NCBI RefSeq assembly: GCF_947179165.1
Contig: NC_077247.1
Location: 14,521,501-14,585,500 of the forward strand
Direction of reading: 5' to 3'
DNA length: 64,000 nucleotides
Source: Solanum dulcamara
Taxonomy: Eukaryota > Streptophyta > Magnoliopsida > Solanales > Solanaceae
Below the pieces are notes generated by a model. That model searched no databases. It was not told the origin of the DNA and saw only the letters and a list, made by a program, of their open reading frames with translations. This document shows positions 44,338-55,276 of the stretch, in pieces. The translations under genes and the position numbers were made by a program. Numbering within the stretch: the first letter of the stretch is position 1; each line of letters opens with the position of its first letter.

Positions 44338-47300
44338 GAATAAGTAATTCTAACATAAATAGCATAAATAATCAGAAGATAAACCAAAAAGAATATACAG
44401 ACTGACCGTCCCAAAACCTGGAAATCACTAGTATAAAGTTGGCTAAACTAAAGAGTACAAGTCTCAAAAGTAGACCACTGAAACAAGACCTGTCACAAAA
44501 AGAAAAACCCTAGTCTATATATATACAGATGGAGACCAGAATAGTACAAAATTCCAATTTCTCACCGACATCTTAGGATCATGTTGCTCCAAGATCAAAC
44601 CAACACTGACCGTTGTTGCTCAAACCTGCATCACTAAAATAGATATAGAGTGCAGTATGAGTACCAAGAAAGTAGGTACCCAGTAGGCATCATAGGCCGA
44701 CTAAGCTTAAAATATAAAGGCGATATGAAAAGAGAGAATATAGAAGAACATAGGACTAGAGTGGAAGTCTAAAGTAATGTACATGAGTGTAGAAAGAACT
44801 AACTATGAAATCTACAGCAAAACTACACCTAACCGGACCTCCATAACCCTATAAGGTACACTTGAGCACAAGTTTAAATAAAAAACCGACCAGACCCCCA
44901 AAACCCAGACGGGTACACAAAATAGCTATAACTACTAAGGACTGAAATTGAGAACCCACAACCAAAGAATATAGAATAGAACCTCAAACGACCGATTAGA
45001 ATCTGATAGTATAGAGGCCAGACCTCTATCCATACGCTATTTATAAGGACTCCAATGTTTGAGGCCGGACCTCGAACTGGATGCCCGCCGAAGTGCCAAT
45101 ACAATTGAGGCCGGAGCTTAAATATGGATGCCGATAAAGGAGTCAAATATAGATACTGTAAGTTCTCCCAAATATAGATAGATTCCAAACTCGGTGGATC
45201 GCCTTCAGCACTTACTCAATTAATAAAACCATTAGAAATGAGCCCAAATCAATCTTGATTTACCGAACAAACTTCAATGTCGCCGCCCAAACTTGTGAAG
45301 CTACAGAATCAGGAAAACAGAATTAGAATGTCATTGGAGAAATTATATCGCCAAGCTAAGGCCCAAACTATCAGACTCAGGTCTGCTACACCAGTCAATA
45401 AGGATCTCAGCAAGCCAAATGACATTAGGGCAAAACAAAGGCCTATCGAGTCTGAATCATGCATTTCTAAGGCAAGCTCCGGTCAAACCTAGACTAAGGC
45501 CAAAAATGCTTAAAATAGATGATAAAATGAGCTTCCAAATACACCACATGCATGGATAACATAAAAGGCAAGTAGCATGTTCACAAGTACCCGATAAAAC
45601 CTCAAAAATGCCTAAATCATTAATTCTAAATGTTTAAGCATGATTCAACACTACCCAATCCCAAATTCCAACTATTCAATACGTAATGACATTCTAGAGC
45701 TCAATCTAAATAGAGGGACACTATAGCCTATCTTAGGCCGATCACGGGTGCTCCAAAATCACAAAATCGAGGCTTTCCCTTTCCTAATGGCCTCTGAATG
45801 CTGCCACACTATAAAAAGTAGGTACACAATATTAATATGGTCATTTTGAAATCATAGTAATTGAATTTTGAGATAGACTAATTTCGGTGTCAAAAATGGA
45901 AATATGGGACCCACTTCAATAGTTCTATAATTGATTCCGTGAAAAGGTCATAAACACTATCCCAAACTTGTGTTCCAAAATAGAACGCAATTTGGGGCTC
46001 GAATTAGTGGATAATCAAACATGAAAGAATTCACCATTTTAGAGCAAAAACTAAGCTATGTCAGCAGGTTTATAAGGGATTTTACCTCAAACGAAGATTT
46101 CAAATGACCCAAAGGCCTTGTCCTAATAATTGCTGAAAAAAGATGCAAATTTACTTTTCCACGCACCAAATGTTCTTTCAATTACAATACACAAAGAGGG
46201 TCGGTGGATATTTTTATTGATAAATTTTATTTAGGAGAAACAAATGGTATTGGTTGATCATATTAATGGAGTACGTTGGTAGATAAATATTTAATTGGAA
46301 TTAATAAATGATTAGTATTTTTATAAAATATAAAAGTATGGTGTTATTTTTAAATTTTTAAGACTTTCCAAGTTCCCAAGTTCTAGTTTTTTTCAGAACT
46401 TGGGAACTTGGGGTTTTTGCCAAATATATTTGCCAAGTAATGACAAATTGTATGGACAAACATAAGCTCCAAAATATTTTTTAAGTTTTTCCCAAAGACC
46501 TACTGGGGGATAAACGCTGACTAAAATTTGAGTCTGAAAATGACTGTCAGGTGTCGCTAAAGAGACCTCGAATATTGCTTAAGTGACCCCTACCAAAAGG
46601 TGGGCTTCGCTTTCATGACACCAGGACTCTTAAGTGACCAGTCGCTTAATCAAGGGGCCAATTGCTTTAGCGAGGGGACAGTCTCTTTAGCGACCTCTGC
46701 CCATGGTGGCTTGGTTGCTTTAGCGATGACACTAGACACAACTGGTGCAAAATGAGTTTTGGCATTGTTAAAGTTTTTGACGGGTTCCTAGGGTTCGTTC
46801 ATAACTCCGTGCATGCAAATGAGATATGCTACACTATAAAATTTGATGTTCTAGACTCAATGGCGCATTTAAAATTTTCATAGGAGGTCATTTCAATAAA
46901 AAGTGGGTCCCATAGTATTATTTTTAGCAAAATTCCATAATGCGCCTCAGAATTGGATCGGAAGCCTTGGGAAGCGCATGAAGGATCGTTGTACACCAAA
47001 CTCAACATTTTGAAGCTAACTGCATTGATAAAATTTTCATCCAAGTTCATTTTTCAAGAATGTTGATTAAGGTCAACTTTAGGCCAAATTTCAAAGACTA
47101 AAGAGCCAAATGGCCTCAAACTTGCACCGATTGCCTTTATAATCATGCGGACTATGTTACTAGCTTAATTTGTCCATTTTGGAGTTGATATAACCATCAG
47201 AATTCCATTCTGAGGTCATTTACCTAAACTAATGACTAAAACCAACTCTTTAGGTTATAAAAGCTTCAATATGGGGAAATAGACCTAAAATCCAAATGAA

Positions 47301-47423
47301 TTACCAAGCGATCGAATAGTCAGTACCAATAAGTCATAAATTACTTGGAGTCGTGACAGAAAAATTCTAAATCACGAAAATGAGGCACTAAGGAAAAAAT
47401 GACTTGTAGGGTCATTAAAAATA
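44338..47423 (-). repeat. X LTR, left arm of composite block copy 2
   Basis: The sequence follows 27411-30284 throughout: it starts GAATAAGTAATTCTAACATA in both and ends GGGTCATTAAAAATA in both. Then both continue into the same gag fragment. It has a longer MITE-like insert (46140-46500). The U3 phrase array (GTCGCTAAAG, CTTTAGCGA) lies at 46550-46735. The first 120 bp of the LTR seen in copy 1 are missing. No gene is present. Confidence 0.8.
46140..46500. mobile_element. MITE-like insert (long form) with perfect hairpin
   Basis: Compared with copy 1 an extra 207 bp or so (46207-46413) is present. At its right end a 17-bp arm CCAAGTTCCCAAGTTCT (46368-46384) is followed, after a 10-bp T-rich spacer, by its exact reverse complement (46395-46411). 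The surrounding GCCAAATATATTTGCC phrases match the short form at 29250-29400. Copy 1 is most simply an internal deletion of this longer form. The family is not identified. Confidence 0.5.
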
Positions 47424-48866
47424 TAATAATAGATCCTATCACAACCGAGATTTTGAGGTTGCAGGTAACAACTATGCAGTTGAAATAATTGTTGATCATC
47501 GTCAGCGTGAAGAGGAGCGCGACCAGAATATGGCCCATATGAAGATACAGATGGATCTGCCAACAAAGCATTTATCAGGGGGTGCAACTAATAAAGGTAA
47601 ATGCAATTGTAATCACAGGTAGGCATGAGGATCTAGATTTTGACTACGATAAGGAGGCAAAGTATCTGGACAACTAGGGAGGTTTCCAAACTTATAATTC
47701 AGGAAACCAAGGTTGCAATTATTAGAAGGATGCGTACTACTGCAGGGCTAAAAACCACAATCAAGGAAATTGTCATAAAAAAGACAACTTTAAATATGAT
47801 CGAAGTGGAGTCTATGTTCCTCTTGAATATAGAGACAGAGTTGTAATAAAACAGGTAGCTCCAGAGTAGAAGGCATGTTCGCCAAGGTCCTACAGAGGGT
47901 GAAATCTATATACACTAGGTTAACAGTTGAAAGGCCATATGTTCACCATGAGTCGGTTGGTTGATCCATACTCCACTTCTATTAAGTAGTTGGAGAATCA
48001 GATGGGGCAACTCTCAGCAACTTTAAATTAGAGGAAAAATTGTACACTACCCAGTGATAGTGCTTAGAACCCAAGAAAGTATGAAAAATGTATGACAATT
48101 GCGACTAGAAGTTGTAAGTCACTTCTAGGGCTAGTGAATGCAAGAATTGAGAAGGAAATAGTGCTCATGTCCAAATATGTTCTCGTAGGGCCGAAATAAG
48201 CACATGCCAAGTTAGATAGAGCGAAGAAGGGTCCTGTTATGTAGGTCCGCTAACGCCTTATTTTCCTATTTATAAGCCACAACCTACTTCAATATTTCCA
48301 ATTTGCCATAGAGGAACTATTTCCTACGTCTGTGGATGTTCAGCTAAACTAACGGAGGAAGGAGGAGGGGAAGGGTGGAAGACATGAATTTAACTCATCT
48401 TTTAAGAATTTTAATTTTTCTTTGTTGATTAATAAGCTTATCATTAAATAAAATAAAAAAATGTGCAATGGAAACACAATATTATAGAATTGTTGATCTT
48501 GTAGCATTTAATGAAAATAACATAAATTTCACACAAATCTGTGAGATGCGAACGTTGAATGTGATATTGGTGATGAAAATATGGTTGATGAAGAGACTTT
48601 TGTTGATTTTGTTGAGCCAAAGAAGATGGAAGTTATTCCAAAAGATGTTGAAGGGGCAAAGAGTGAAAAGGAGCCTAAAGCAGATATTTTGCAGCCTCTG
48701 CCACCAGTTTCAAAACCACCTCCTCCATTTCCTCAAAGATTAAAGAAGATAGTTGAAGATGGAATGTTCTTAAAATTCATAGCCATGCTGAAAGAACTCT
48801 TAGCGAATATTCCATTCCATTCCATTATTAGAGGTCTTGAAGAAGATGACAGTAGGTGTGGCAGCG
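47424..48866 (+). pseudogene. Ty3/gypsy gag to protease fragment (Athila-like), block copy 2
   Basis: Plus-strand fragments read VDHRQREEERDQNMAHMKIQ and MDLPTKHLSGGA, then KCMTIATRS, a degenerate form of the pre-protease ATTRSGK landmark. Near 48690-48800 PLPPVSKPPPPFPQRLKKIV and FLKFIAMLKELLANIPF match the conserved PPPFPQRLKK....FLKFL..LK.L.INIP segment of Athila-type polyproteins. After NIPF the sequence leaves the family and joins hAT flank, as in copy 1. A 384-bp insert (48159-48542) and many stops are present. Gypsy Q interrupts the block at 48867. Confidence 0.75.
48159..48542. other. 384-bp insertion in gag fragment copy 2
   Basis: Copy 1 runs straight from AGGAAA to GAGATGC (about 31010-31020), while copy 2 has 384 bp of unrelated DNA at this point. 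The insert contains TATTTATAAGCC (about 48268), a purine-rich GGAGGAAGGAGGAGGGGAAG run (about 48353) and AT-rich text. Terminal inverted repeats and a clear target duplication are not visible. It may be a solo fragment of a MITE or captured promoter-like DNA. Confidence 0.6.
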
Positions 48867-51118
48867 TGTCACGACCCAAGCCTAGGGCCTAGATGTGATA
48901 TGGCAAATGAGGAACCCAAAAGTACCTCAAATAAGCCTCTTAGAATTCTTTTAACCTTTCATAGGTAATGACAATAAATAAACAAGAGGAAATCATAATA
49001 GTAAATCTTCAACTTACATATGTCCAGTAATACCTCTAACTTTTAGATTTAGCGGGGATAAAAAAAGTCCCTAGCTCACCCTCAATCCTAATAGAATGAA
49101 ATACCATTGTAAGTGTCTAAAAATATCAACATATCATAAGCTAGAAAGATAAAGAAGTATTTTTCCCGGAACATGGGAACTCACCAAAAGTAGTCTTCAA
49201 AAATAATCTCAACTAGCCTCATGGAGGAGAATGAGGAGAAGCACCGGTCCCTACATGGTGATATCATGTAGGCTAAAGAGTATGTGTTAGTACTTTGAAT
49301 GCTCTAAGTATGTAGGCATGCATGAACATTAAGGAAACATTAAAATATTTATGTAATTTGAAACATATTGTAATGCATGCATAATCAATCAAATAGATAT
49401 CCTTTAAAATATTCATTTAGTGGAAAGATGATCATAACCGACATTAAAGACCTATGCGATATATTAAATGGAATACAACATAACCCCTTACGTTGGTCGG
49501 GGAGACTATTTGCCGGGTAGAACTCTGTCAACTTCATTTATTTCTTTAACTTTAACTTTAAGGGATATTTATGAATCCATTAGCCTAAGCCTACAAGTGC
49601 TTCTATGTTGGCATATAGTTAATGAGATAGGGGGTTGCTATTAGGATTCCCTTATCTAATCCAACCTCAATGCCCCATTTGGTGCTAAGTCAATCCCACA
49701 GAATAGTTTAATACTTTAAAATAGTCACAATATATAGCTTGAGAATTCAAAACAGCACATTCGGTGGAATAGCTCATTAAAATCTTTAGTGATTCAAATA
49801 TGCAAGAATTATCCTTATAGCATAAAGAATCCATCTTGCTTTCATAAGCATGTATTTGGAGTCAAAGCTTTCAAGTCAAACTTCATTGAAAATATAGTAA
49901 AACTAGATGGGTTTAAGTCACTTCAACTTTCAAACATGTATGTAAATTAAATTATGCATATATACTTTGAAATCTATTAATTAAAAAATCATGCTTTAAA
50001 TAATCCACCATGAATTTCAAGAACCTTTACAGAGATAAATAGAGCAATTACTTGCAAATGGTTTATTCATACATATAAAATTATTTTGCATCAAAATAGA
50101 CCAATAATCATTAGTTTAATCATGATTCATGCTATTAAGTAGAAATAAGAATTACCCATAAGAAAATCTTACTTGAAATCAAAAGATTTAGTTGAAAGAG
50201 TTTTGAACTACATGGGTGGAAGAATCCATGGATAAACACCCACATCCCTTACAGTAAAGCTTAAAGAAAATAAATATAATTTATCATATAATCAAAATAC
50301 TTTAATCATGAGAGTAGAATGAATTCTCTCATTGAAACCTTACATACCTAGAATCCAAAGCATTATTTAGAATCGAAGGACTTAATGAACACTCTTGAAT
50401 TCTAGGAATTTCTCCTTACAGGAGCATTTTGTGTACTACCCAGAGTATATGAATCACCGAAATAGTATTTCTATACTATTAAGAACTAAACCTATATTTT
50501 GGGAATGGGTAAGAGGTGTATAGAAAGAAGAATTATTTGAGAAAGCTTGATGAACAAAATGATGAAATAAGGTGGTATTTATAGATGTGAAGGAGGGACC
50601 TAACAATAATTAAAATAATTATAAAAAAATTGAAAATTTAATAGAGGATTGTGATGCCATGGTTGATGTCAAATGGAGAACTATTGATGTCATGAGTAAT
50701 GTCAAATGGATCTAGATCTTCAATGGTTGGTGAGATAAACCTTCTTTTTATGAAATACCCTTTTTCGGAGCGATGTTTGAACAAGATAACTTCCTAATTA
50801 GGATTTCATATCTGCAAATGAATTGTAGCTATAGAAGTCTTCTTTCATGGTGTTTAAGAATTAACTAATTTGGAGCATGCTACATTGAGATATGATTTTT
50901 CTTTTACAAGTACTCCATTTCATCACAAAACCAGGTCTTTCAAAGATTAATTTTTTTGACCGACTTAGCCTCTGAATCTTAAGATAAGGTCTTATGAAAG
51001 TTGTAGGTAATGATGTTGGGGTTATTCAGAAATTTGAATCACCTAATTTGGACTATTCTATCAAAAGTTATGCCCAAAAGACATAAATGATATCATTTTG
51101 TTTTTAGGGTGTGTTACA
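48867..51118 (-). repeat. 3' LTR of gypsy Q
   Basis: The LTR is 2252 bp long, from TGTCACGACCCAAGCC on the plus strand to GGTGTGTTACA. On the functional strand it starts TGTAACACACCC, right after the purine tract AAAGGGGAGATAA (51119-51131). It matches the 5' LTR 58785-61087. A TATAAATA lies on the minus strand at 50576-50583. Short frames within it are not genes. Confidence 0.92.
50576..50583 (-). promoter_or_regulatory. Putative TATA box of the Q 3' LTR
   Basis: TATAAATA on the minus strand lies about 540 bp into the LTR. The same motif is kept in the 5' LTR at 60518-60525. Confidence 0.55.
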
Positions 51119-51354
51119 TTATCTCCCCTTTGGGAGCATTCGTGCTCGAATGAGACAAGACTTAGCTTGAGTAGAGTATAGTGTAAACCAACAACCCATC
51201 ATTAATGCGATAGAGCAATTTAAAACATCATTCCAAACATATTTCATAATTTTGCATGGATATGACAAGAAAAGTTGGAATGCAAGGATTTCAAGTAATT
51301 AAGCAAGGACAATTTAATACCTTAGGCTTGAGTAGAGGGGAAAAGGTGAGGGTA

Positions 51355-51763
51355 TCACTTAATCATATCCGCTTCTGCTTTCCATGTATCCCTTTCTACT
51401 TTTTTATTCCTCCAAAGGACTTTAACAGATGCAACTTCTTTATTCCTTAATTTCTTAACTTGCCAGTACAAAATTTCAACTGGGACTTTTTCATAGGTCA
51501 TATTTTCTTCAACATTCACTACACCCAAAGGAACAATGGAAAAAGGATCACCCACATATTTTCTCAACATAGACACATGGAACACCGGATGAACCATGGC
51601 CATTTCCAATGGTAACTCCAAATCATATGCAACCTTGCCAACACGTCTCACGATTCAATAAGTCCCTACATACCTAGGACTCAATTTCCCTTTCTTACCA
51701 AAACGAACCACACCCTTCATAGGTGAAACTTTCTGATTCAACCAATCATCCAAATCCTACTCA
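51355..51763 (-). pseudogene. gypsy Q integrase tail with chromodomain-like end
   Basis: The minus strand from 51651 reads RRVGKVAYDLELPLEMAMVH, PVFHVSMLRKYVGDPFSIVP and then VEILYWQVKKLRNKEVASVK, VLWRNKKVERDTWKAEADMI. This is the Tekay-type integrase C-terminus followed by the chromodomain-like module; it equals the end of element A. Upstream text (51763-51655) includes VSPMKGVVRFGKKGKLSPRY and a stop. The LINE at 51778-54299 separates this part from the integrase core; KTRDI is encoded on both sides because the target site was duplicated. Confidence 0.9.
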
Positions 51764-52039
51764 ATATCCCTTGTTTTGTTTTTTTTTTTTTTTTTTTTGG
51801 GAACAGACCCTACACGAGGCTCCCACCTCTCGTGCACAGTTAGGGGTTGAGCAACACCCCCAGGCCTTAACATAAATAACAAAAGTAAAAAAATACAAGG
51901 AGGGGGACATAAACCTTACCTCCGATCCTATGGTGGTTCATAAGTCACCTAACCTATTAAGGTCGGCTAACTCATCCCCGAAACAAAAAAAGGGCTAACT
52001 ATAACTAGAAAGCAGTAAACCTATGAGAGGACTTCTCCC

Positions 52040-54040
52040 GGTACAATTCGACTAATAAAGTATAAATGAGGGAGACTCTCCCCTTCCATTAGAAAACAAG
52101 AAAGTAATCTACACTAGTCCTATTCAACTATGCTACGTACCATACATAGCTAAATTGAAAGAAGAACAAGTATATGAACCTTCTATCTCGCATGGGGTGG
52201 GAAAATTCTTTTCATCTTTGCCCTTTTTAGTCTTGTCATAACAGGTAAGTCCCAATGGAAGGTTGCATCCACTTCAGGATTGAGCATATATCAGCTAAGG
52301 AGGATGAAGGTAGCGTAAGTATATTGAGTTGTAGCAACCAGCATCCTTGGAGTTGTTGAGGAAGGCCTTGAAAAAGCTTATTGCTTGCTGCAAATTGAAG
52401 CTGTAGTAGCTTTGCTTGTGGCTATTGTTATGGAGTAGAAATGCTGCTGCCTTGTACCTAGGCCATTGATGCTGTGGTTGTTCAGCCCAGCTAGTAGATG
52501 ATCTTCTTTTGTGCCTATATTCACAATCAAGCACCTACAAGGGGATCCAAATAATTTGGTATGGTTGCTGCAGGTAGTGGAGGATGTTAGAGGGTGTTGG
52601 AGAGCTCCTGGTATGTGGATCTGCACATACAGATAGCCAAGGAAGCAAGCAGTGAAGCTTGATGCAGTCCTGTAACCAGTTTGTTGTTGCCTCTGTAGCT
52701 GAATTGGTAATATGCTTGTTATAGATCCCTCTTTTGGATTTGGGATACCTGCATAGACAACCAACAACAGAAAAATACACAAACAAGCAAATGTGCATCT
52801 CCTTGTTGCTTCCTTTGTGATTAGGTTGCTTGTTGGTGTCAGTTACACAAGAAGGGAGGTTCTTTGTTGTGATCAGGTTCAGCTTCTTGGAGTACCTGCA
52901 CAGCCAAACAAAACCAACAAAACATACAACCAAAGAAGTGTGCAAGCTGCTGTAACCAGTACTATTAGCTTGTATTTGTTCCTTGTCTGCTGGAAGTTGG
53001 TGGAGCTGTTGCAGATGTTGATGGAATGCATCTGGTATGCATGGAGAGGTGATTGGAGTAGGTGAGGCCCTTGCATGTGTGGCTGTTGTCTCCCTTTTTC
53101 TGAGACTTTGTGTACCTTATGTGCCAACCAGGATGGGCTTTGAGTACAAGGTTGTCTCCCTCTGTTTGACTCTTTGTGGAACTGTACACAGCTTCTTGTT
53201 GCCTCCAAAGAGAGAGTGATCAGCTCCTTTGAAGTGTTCAGCTCATTAAAGTACCTGCACATGTCCACAAAAACAAGACAACATGCTAACAAGAATTGTA
53301 GATGGTCCTTCTGAGTTGCAGGGTGAAGTTGTTGAAGTTGTTTAATGCTGCTGCTGGGGCTGTTGTTATGGAAGAAAAAGGACTGAATCATAATGCTGGT
53401 GATGCATCCCTGGCTTAAAAGTTTGACTGAAGGTGGCTTGCACTTTGGAAGGATCCAGTGTTGCTGTTTGATGTGCCTGTATACAACTTCTTCTTTCCTT
53501 CTTAGCTGATGTGTTCGACTGCTTGTTGTTGCATGTTTCTGTTCCTGCACATAACAAGTGGACATAGCAAGGAGCTCCAGGAATCTTGAGGTGTAAGAGA
53601 GCTGTTGCAGGTGCTGCATCAAGGAATTTGGCATGAGAGTAGTGTTTGTGTGTTGGTGAATTCCTAAGCTACCAGGTTGTTGTCTCCTCAGTTCAGAATA
53701 TGAAATGGGGAATAAGTTGGTGGGATTATATGTTGATGAATCAATTCAGCTACCTACAACAATACAACAAACAACCAAAAGCAAAAAAGAATTTGCACCA
53801 GCTAGCAAAAAAGAAAGTTCTTCCAGGAGTGCTTTGGAGTCTGTCAGAATTTTCAACGACGCTCGACTAACGTCTCCAATTATCCGATTGAGTTGAAACT
53901 TCTTGAGATATATCCAAACAGCCCTTTCTTTAGTTCTGCAAGGTTTGGATATTTTTTTTTCCTGCTTTACTTCTAGCATTGTGTTTTTATTTCTACTGAA
54001 GCAATAAACAAGGGAGACTCTCCCCTTACAATAGGAAATA
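52040..54040 (-). repeat. Expanded LINE 3' UTR between two copies of a short motif
   Basis: The first LINE has one AAGGGAGAGACTCCCTCGTT motif (2191-2210). This LINE has two: near 54006-54026 and near 52066-52086 (minus-strand AAGGGGAGAGTCTCCCT followed by TTGTTTAT or CATTTAT). The roughly 1.9 kb between them is absent from the first LINE. It holds loosely repeated segments around ACCTGCACA/ACCTGCATA followed by AACAA-rich text (near 52616, 52746, 52895, 53254 and 53543). The 251-codon minus-strand frame 52879-53634 and others overlap these repeats and show no known domain, so I do not call them genes. Confidence 0.65.
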
Positions 54041-54111
54041 ACTAGGTGGAATAAGAAGAAGTAAAACAAATTACAGGTAAGTAGTCTATTATACATTGGG
54101 AATGAGATCAG

Positions 54112-54299
54112 TCAAGAGGGTAGTTTGATTCTTTTCAGAGTTTTCCTTCTGAAACTTGCCATTCCTAGCTTGTCCATCTTGATGTAACCTTTTGTTTCCT
54201 GTGGTAGCTGTTGGATGTTATAGAAGTGTTGTGTATCATTGAACCTGTGGCTGCATTTTGATAAGGTATCTGCAGGATGGTTTGCTTCTCTGAATATAT
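54112..54299 (-). pseudogene. LINE ORF2 C-terminal end
   Basis: The minus strand reads IFREANHPADTLSKCSHRFN, with the REAN..AD.LSK motif of plant LINE RNase H, and ends MDKLGMASFRRKTLKRIKLP. The first LINE has MDKVGMVNFRRKKLKKIK at the same place. Only this tail of ORF2 survived the 5' truncation. The frame is open here, so this copy is better preserved than the first. Confidence 0.88.
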
Positions 54300-54313
54300 A
54301 TATCCCTTGTTTT

Positions 54314-55270
54314 AGTATCAGAATAGGACTTTTCACGACTTTGAGCCATCTTCAACCTTTCTATAATGATCTTGACCTTATCTAAAGAATCAAGTACTAA
54401 ATCGGGGCCCAACAAGGTCATCTTACCTACTTCTAATCATCAAACTGAGGATCTACATCATCTTCCATACAAAGCCTCAAACGGCGCCATCTCAATACTT
54501 GAGTGGTAACTATTATTATAGGCAAACTCGATAAGTGGTAGATGATCATCCTAATTTCCTATAAACACCATCACACAAGCCCTTAACATATCTTCTAGTG
54601 TTTGAATCTTCCTTTCACCTTGCCCATCTTTTTGAGGATGGAATGCGGTGCTCAATTTTACCTTAGTACCGAGGCCCTTTTAAAATGATCTCCAAAAGTG
54701 AGAAGTGAATTGGGTACCACGATCTGAAATAATGGATAACGGTACACCATTCAACCTCACCAACTCTCGAATATACAACGTGGCATAGTCTTCGGCACTA
54801 TAGGAAGTCTTAACCGATAGAAAGTGAGCTGACTTAGTCATTCTATCAAAAATTACCTAAATCGAATCATGACGCTTCCGGGTATGAGGAAAACCCACTA
54901 AAAAAATCATATTCACGTCTTTCTACTTCCAAGTAGGTATTTCAATGCCTTGGTCTAGGCCACTCGTCCTTAGATGTTTGGCCTTCACTTGTTGGCAATT
55001 CGGACATTTAGACACGAACCTTAATATGTCCTTCTTCATGCCACCCAACCAATAGTACTATTTTAAGTGTTGGTACATTTTCATCGAATAGGGATGAATG
55101 GAGTATGTATTATTATGAGCCTCCATCAAGATCAAACTCCTTAGACCATCAACATCTGGAACACATAGCAGACTTTGATAGTATAGCACCCCATCTCCCT
55201 CTTGGGAAAAGACCTCTATCTTCTTTTCCTTTACCAACTTCTTTAACTCAATAAATATCGGGTCAAGATC
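54314..55270 (-). pseudogene. gypsy Q integrase core, split from its tail by the LINE; first catalytic Asp lost
   Basis: The minus strand includes HHCC remnants, then KDVNMIFLVGFPHTRKRHDS. Family members have MDFVVGL here, so the first catalytic Asp is replaced by Ile. IISDRGTQFTSHFW keeps the second Asp, and TAFHPQKDGQGERKIQTLED keeps the Glu. [20 protein letters not shown] and YGRRCRS close the core, and RLKMAQSREKSYSDTKTRDI leads to the LINE insertion point at 54313. Several stops are present. Confidence 0.9.
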
Positions 55271-55276
55271 TTGGTT

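Larger units (their letters stand above)
51764..54313 (-). mobile_element. 5'-truncated LINE with 14-bp TSD inside gypsy Q integrase
   Basis: The target duplication ATATCCCTTGTTTT occurs at 51764-51777 and 54300-54313. Between them, read on the minus strand, lie the end of ORF2 RNase H (54299-54112), a very long 3' UTR and a poly-A tail (plus-strand T-run 51779-51798). The 5' end is truncated within RNase H, as usual for target-primed reverse transcription. The last part of the 3' UTR matches the first LINE (CCTTGTA..TTTGTTATTT and TTAAGGCCTGG.GGTG), so both are one family. Confidence 0.93.

Noticed and set aside
44874..45188. 104-codon minus-strand frame in X LTR copy 2
   Set aside because: The same region of copy 1 (about 27940-28260) is not open, so the frame is not conserved.
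52879..53634. 251-codon minus-strand frame
   Set aside because: It lies in the expanded LINE 3' UTR, is made of CAG/CTG and AACAA-rich repeats, has long open frames on the opposite strand and shows no known domain.
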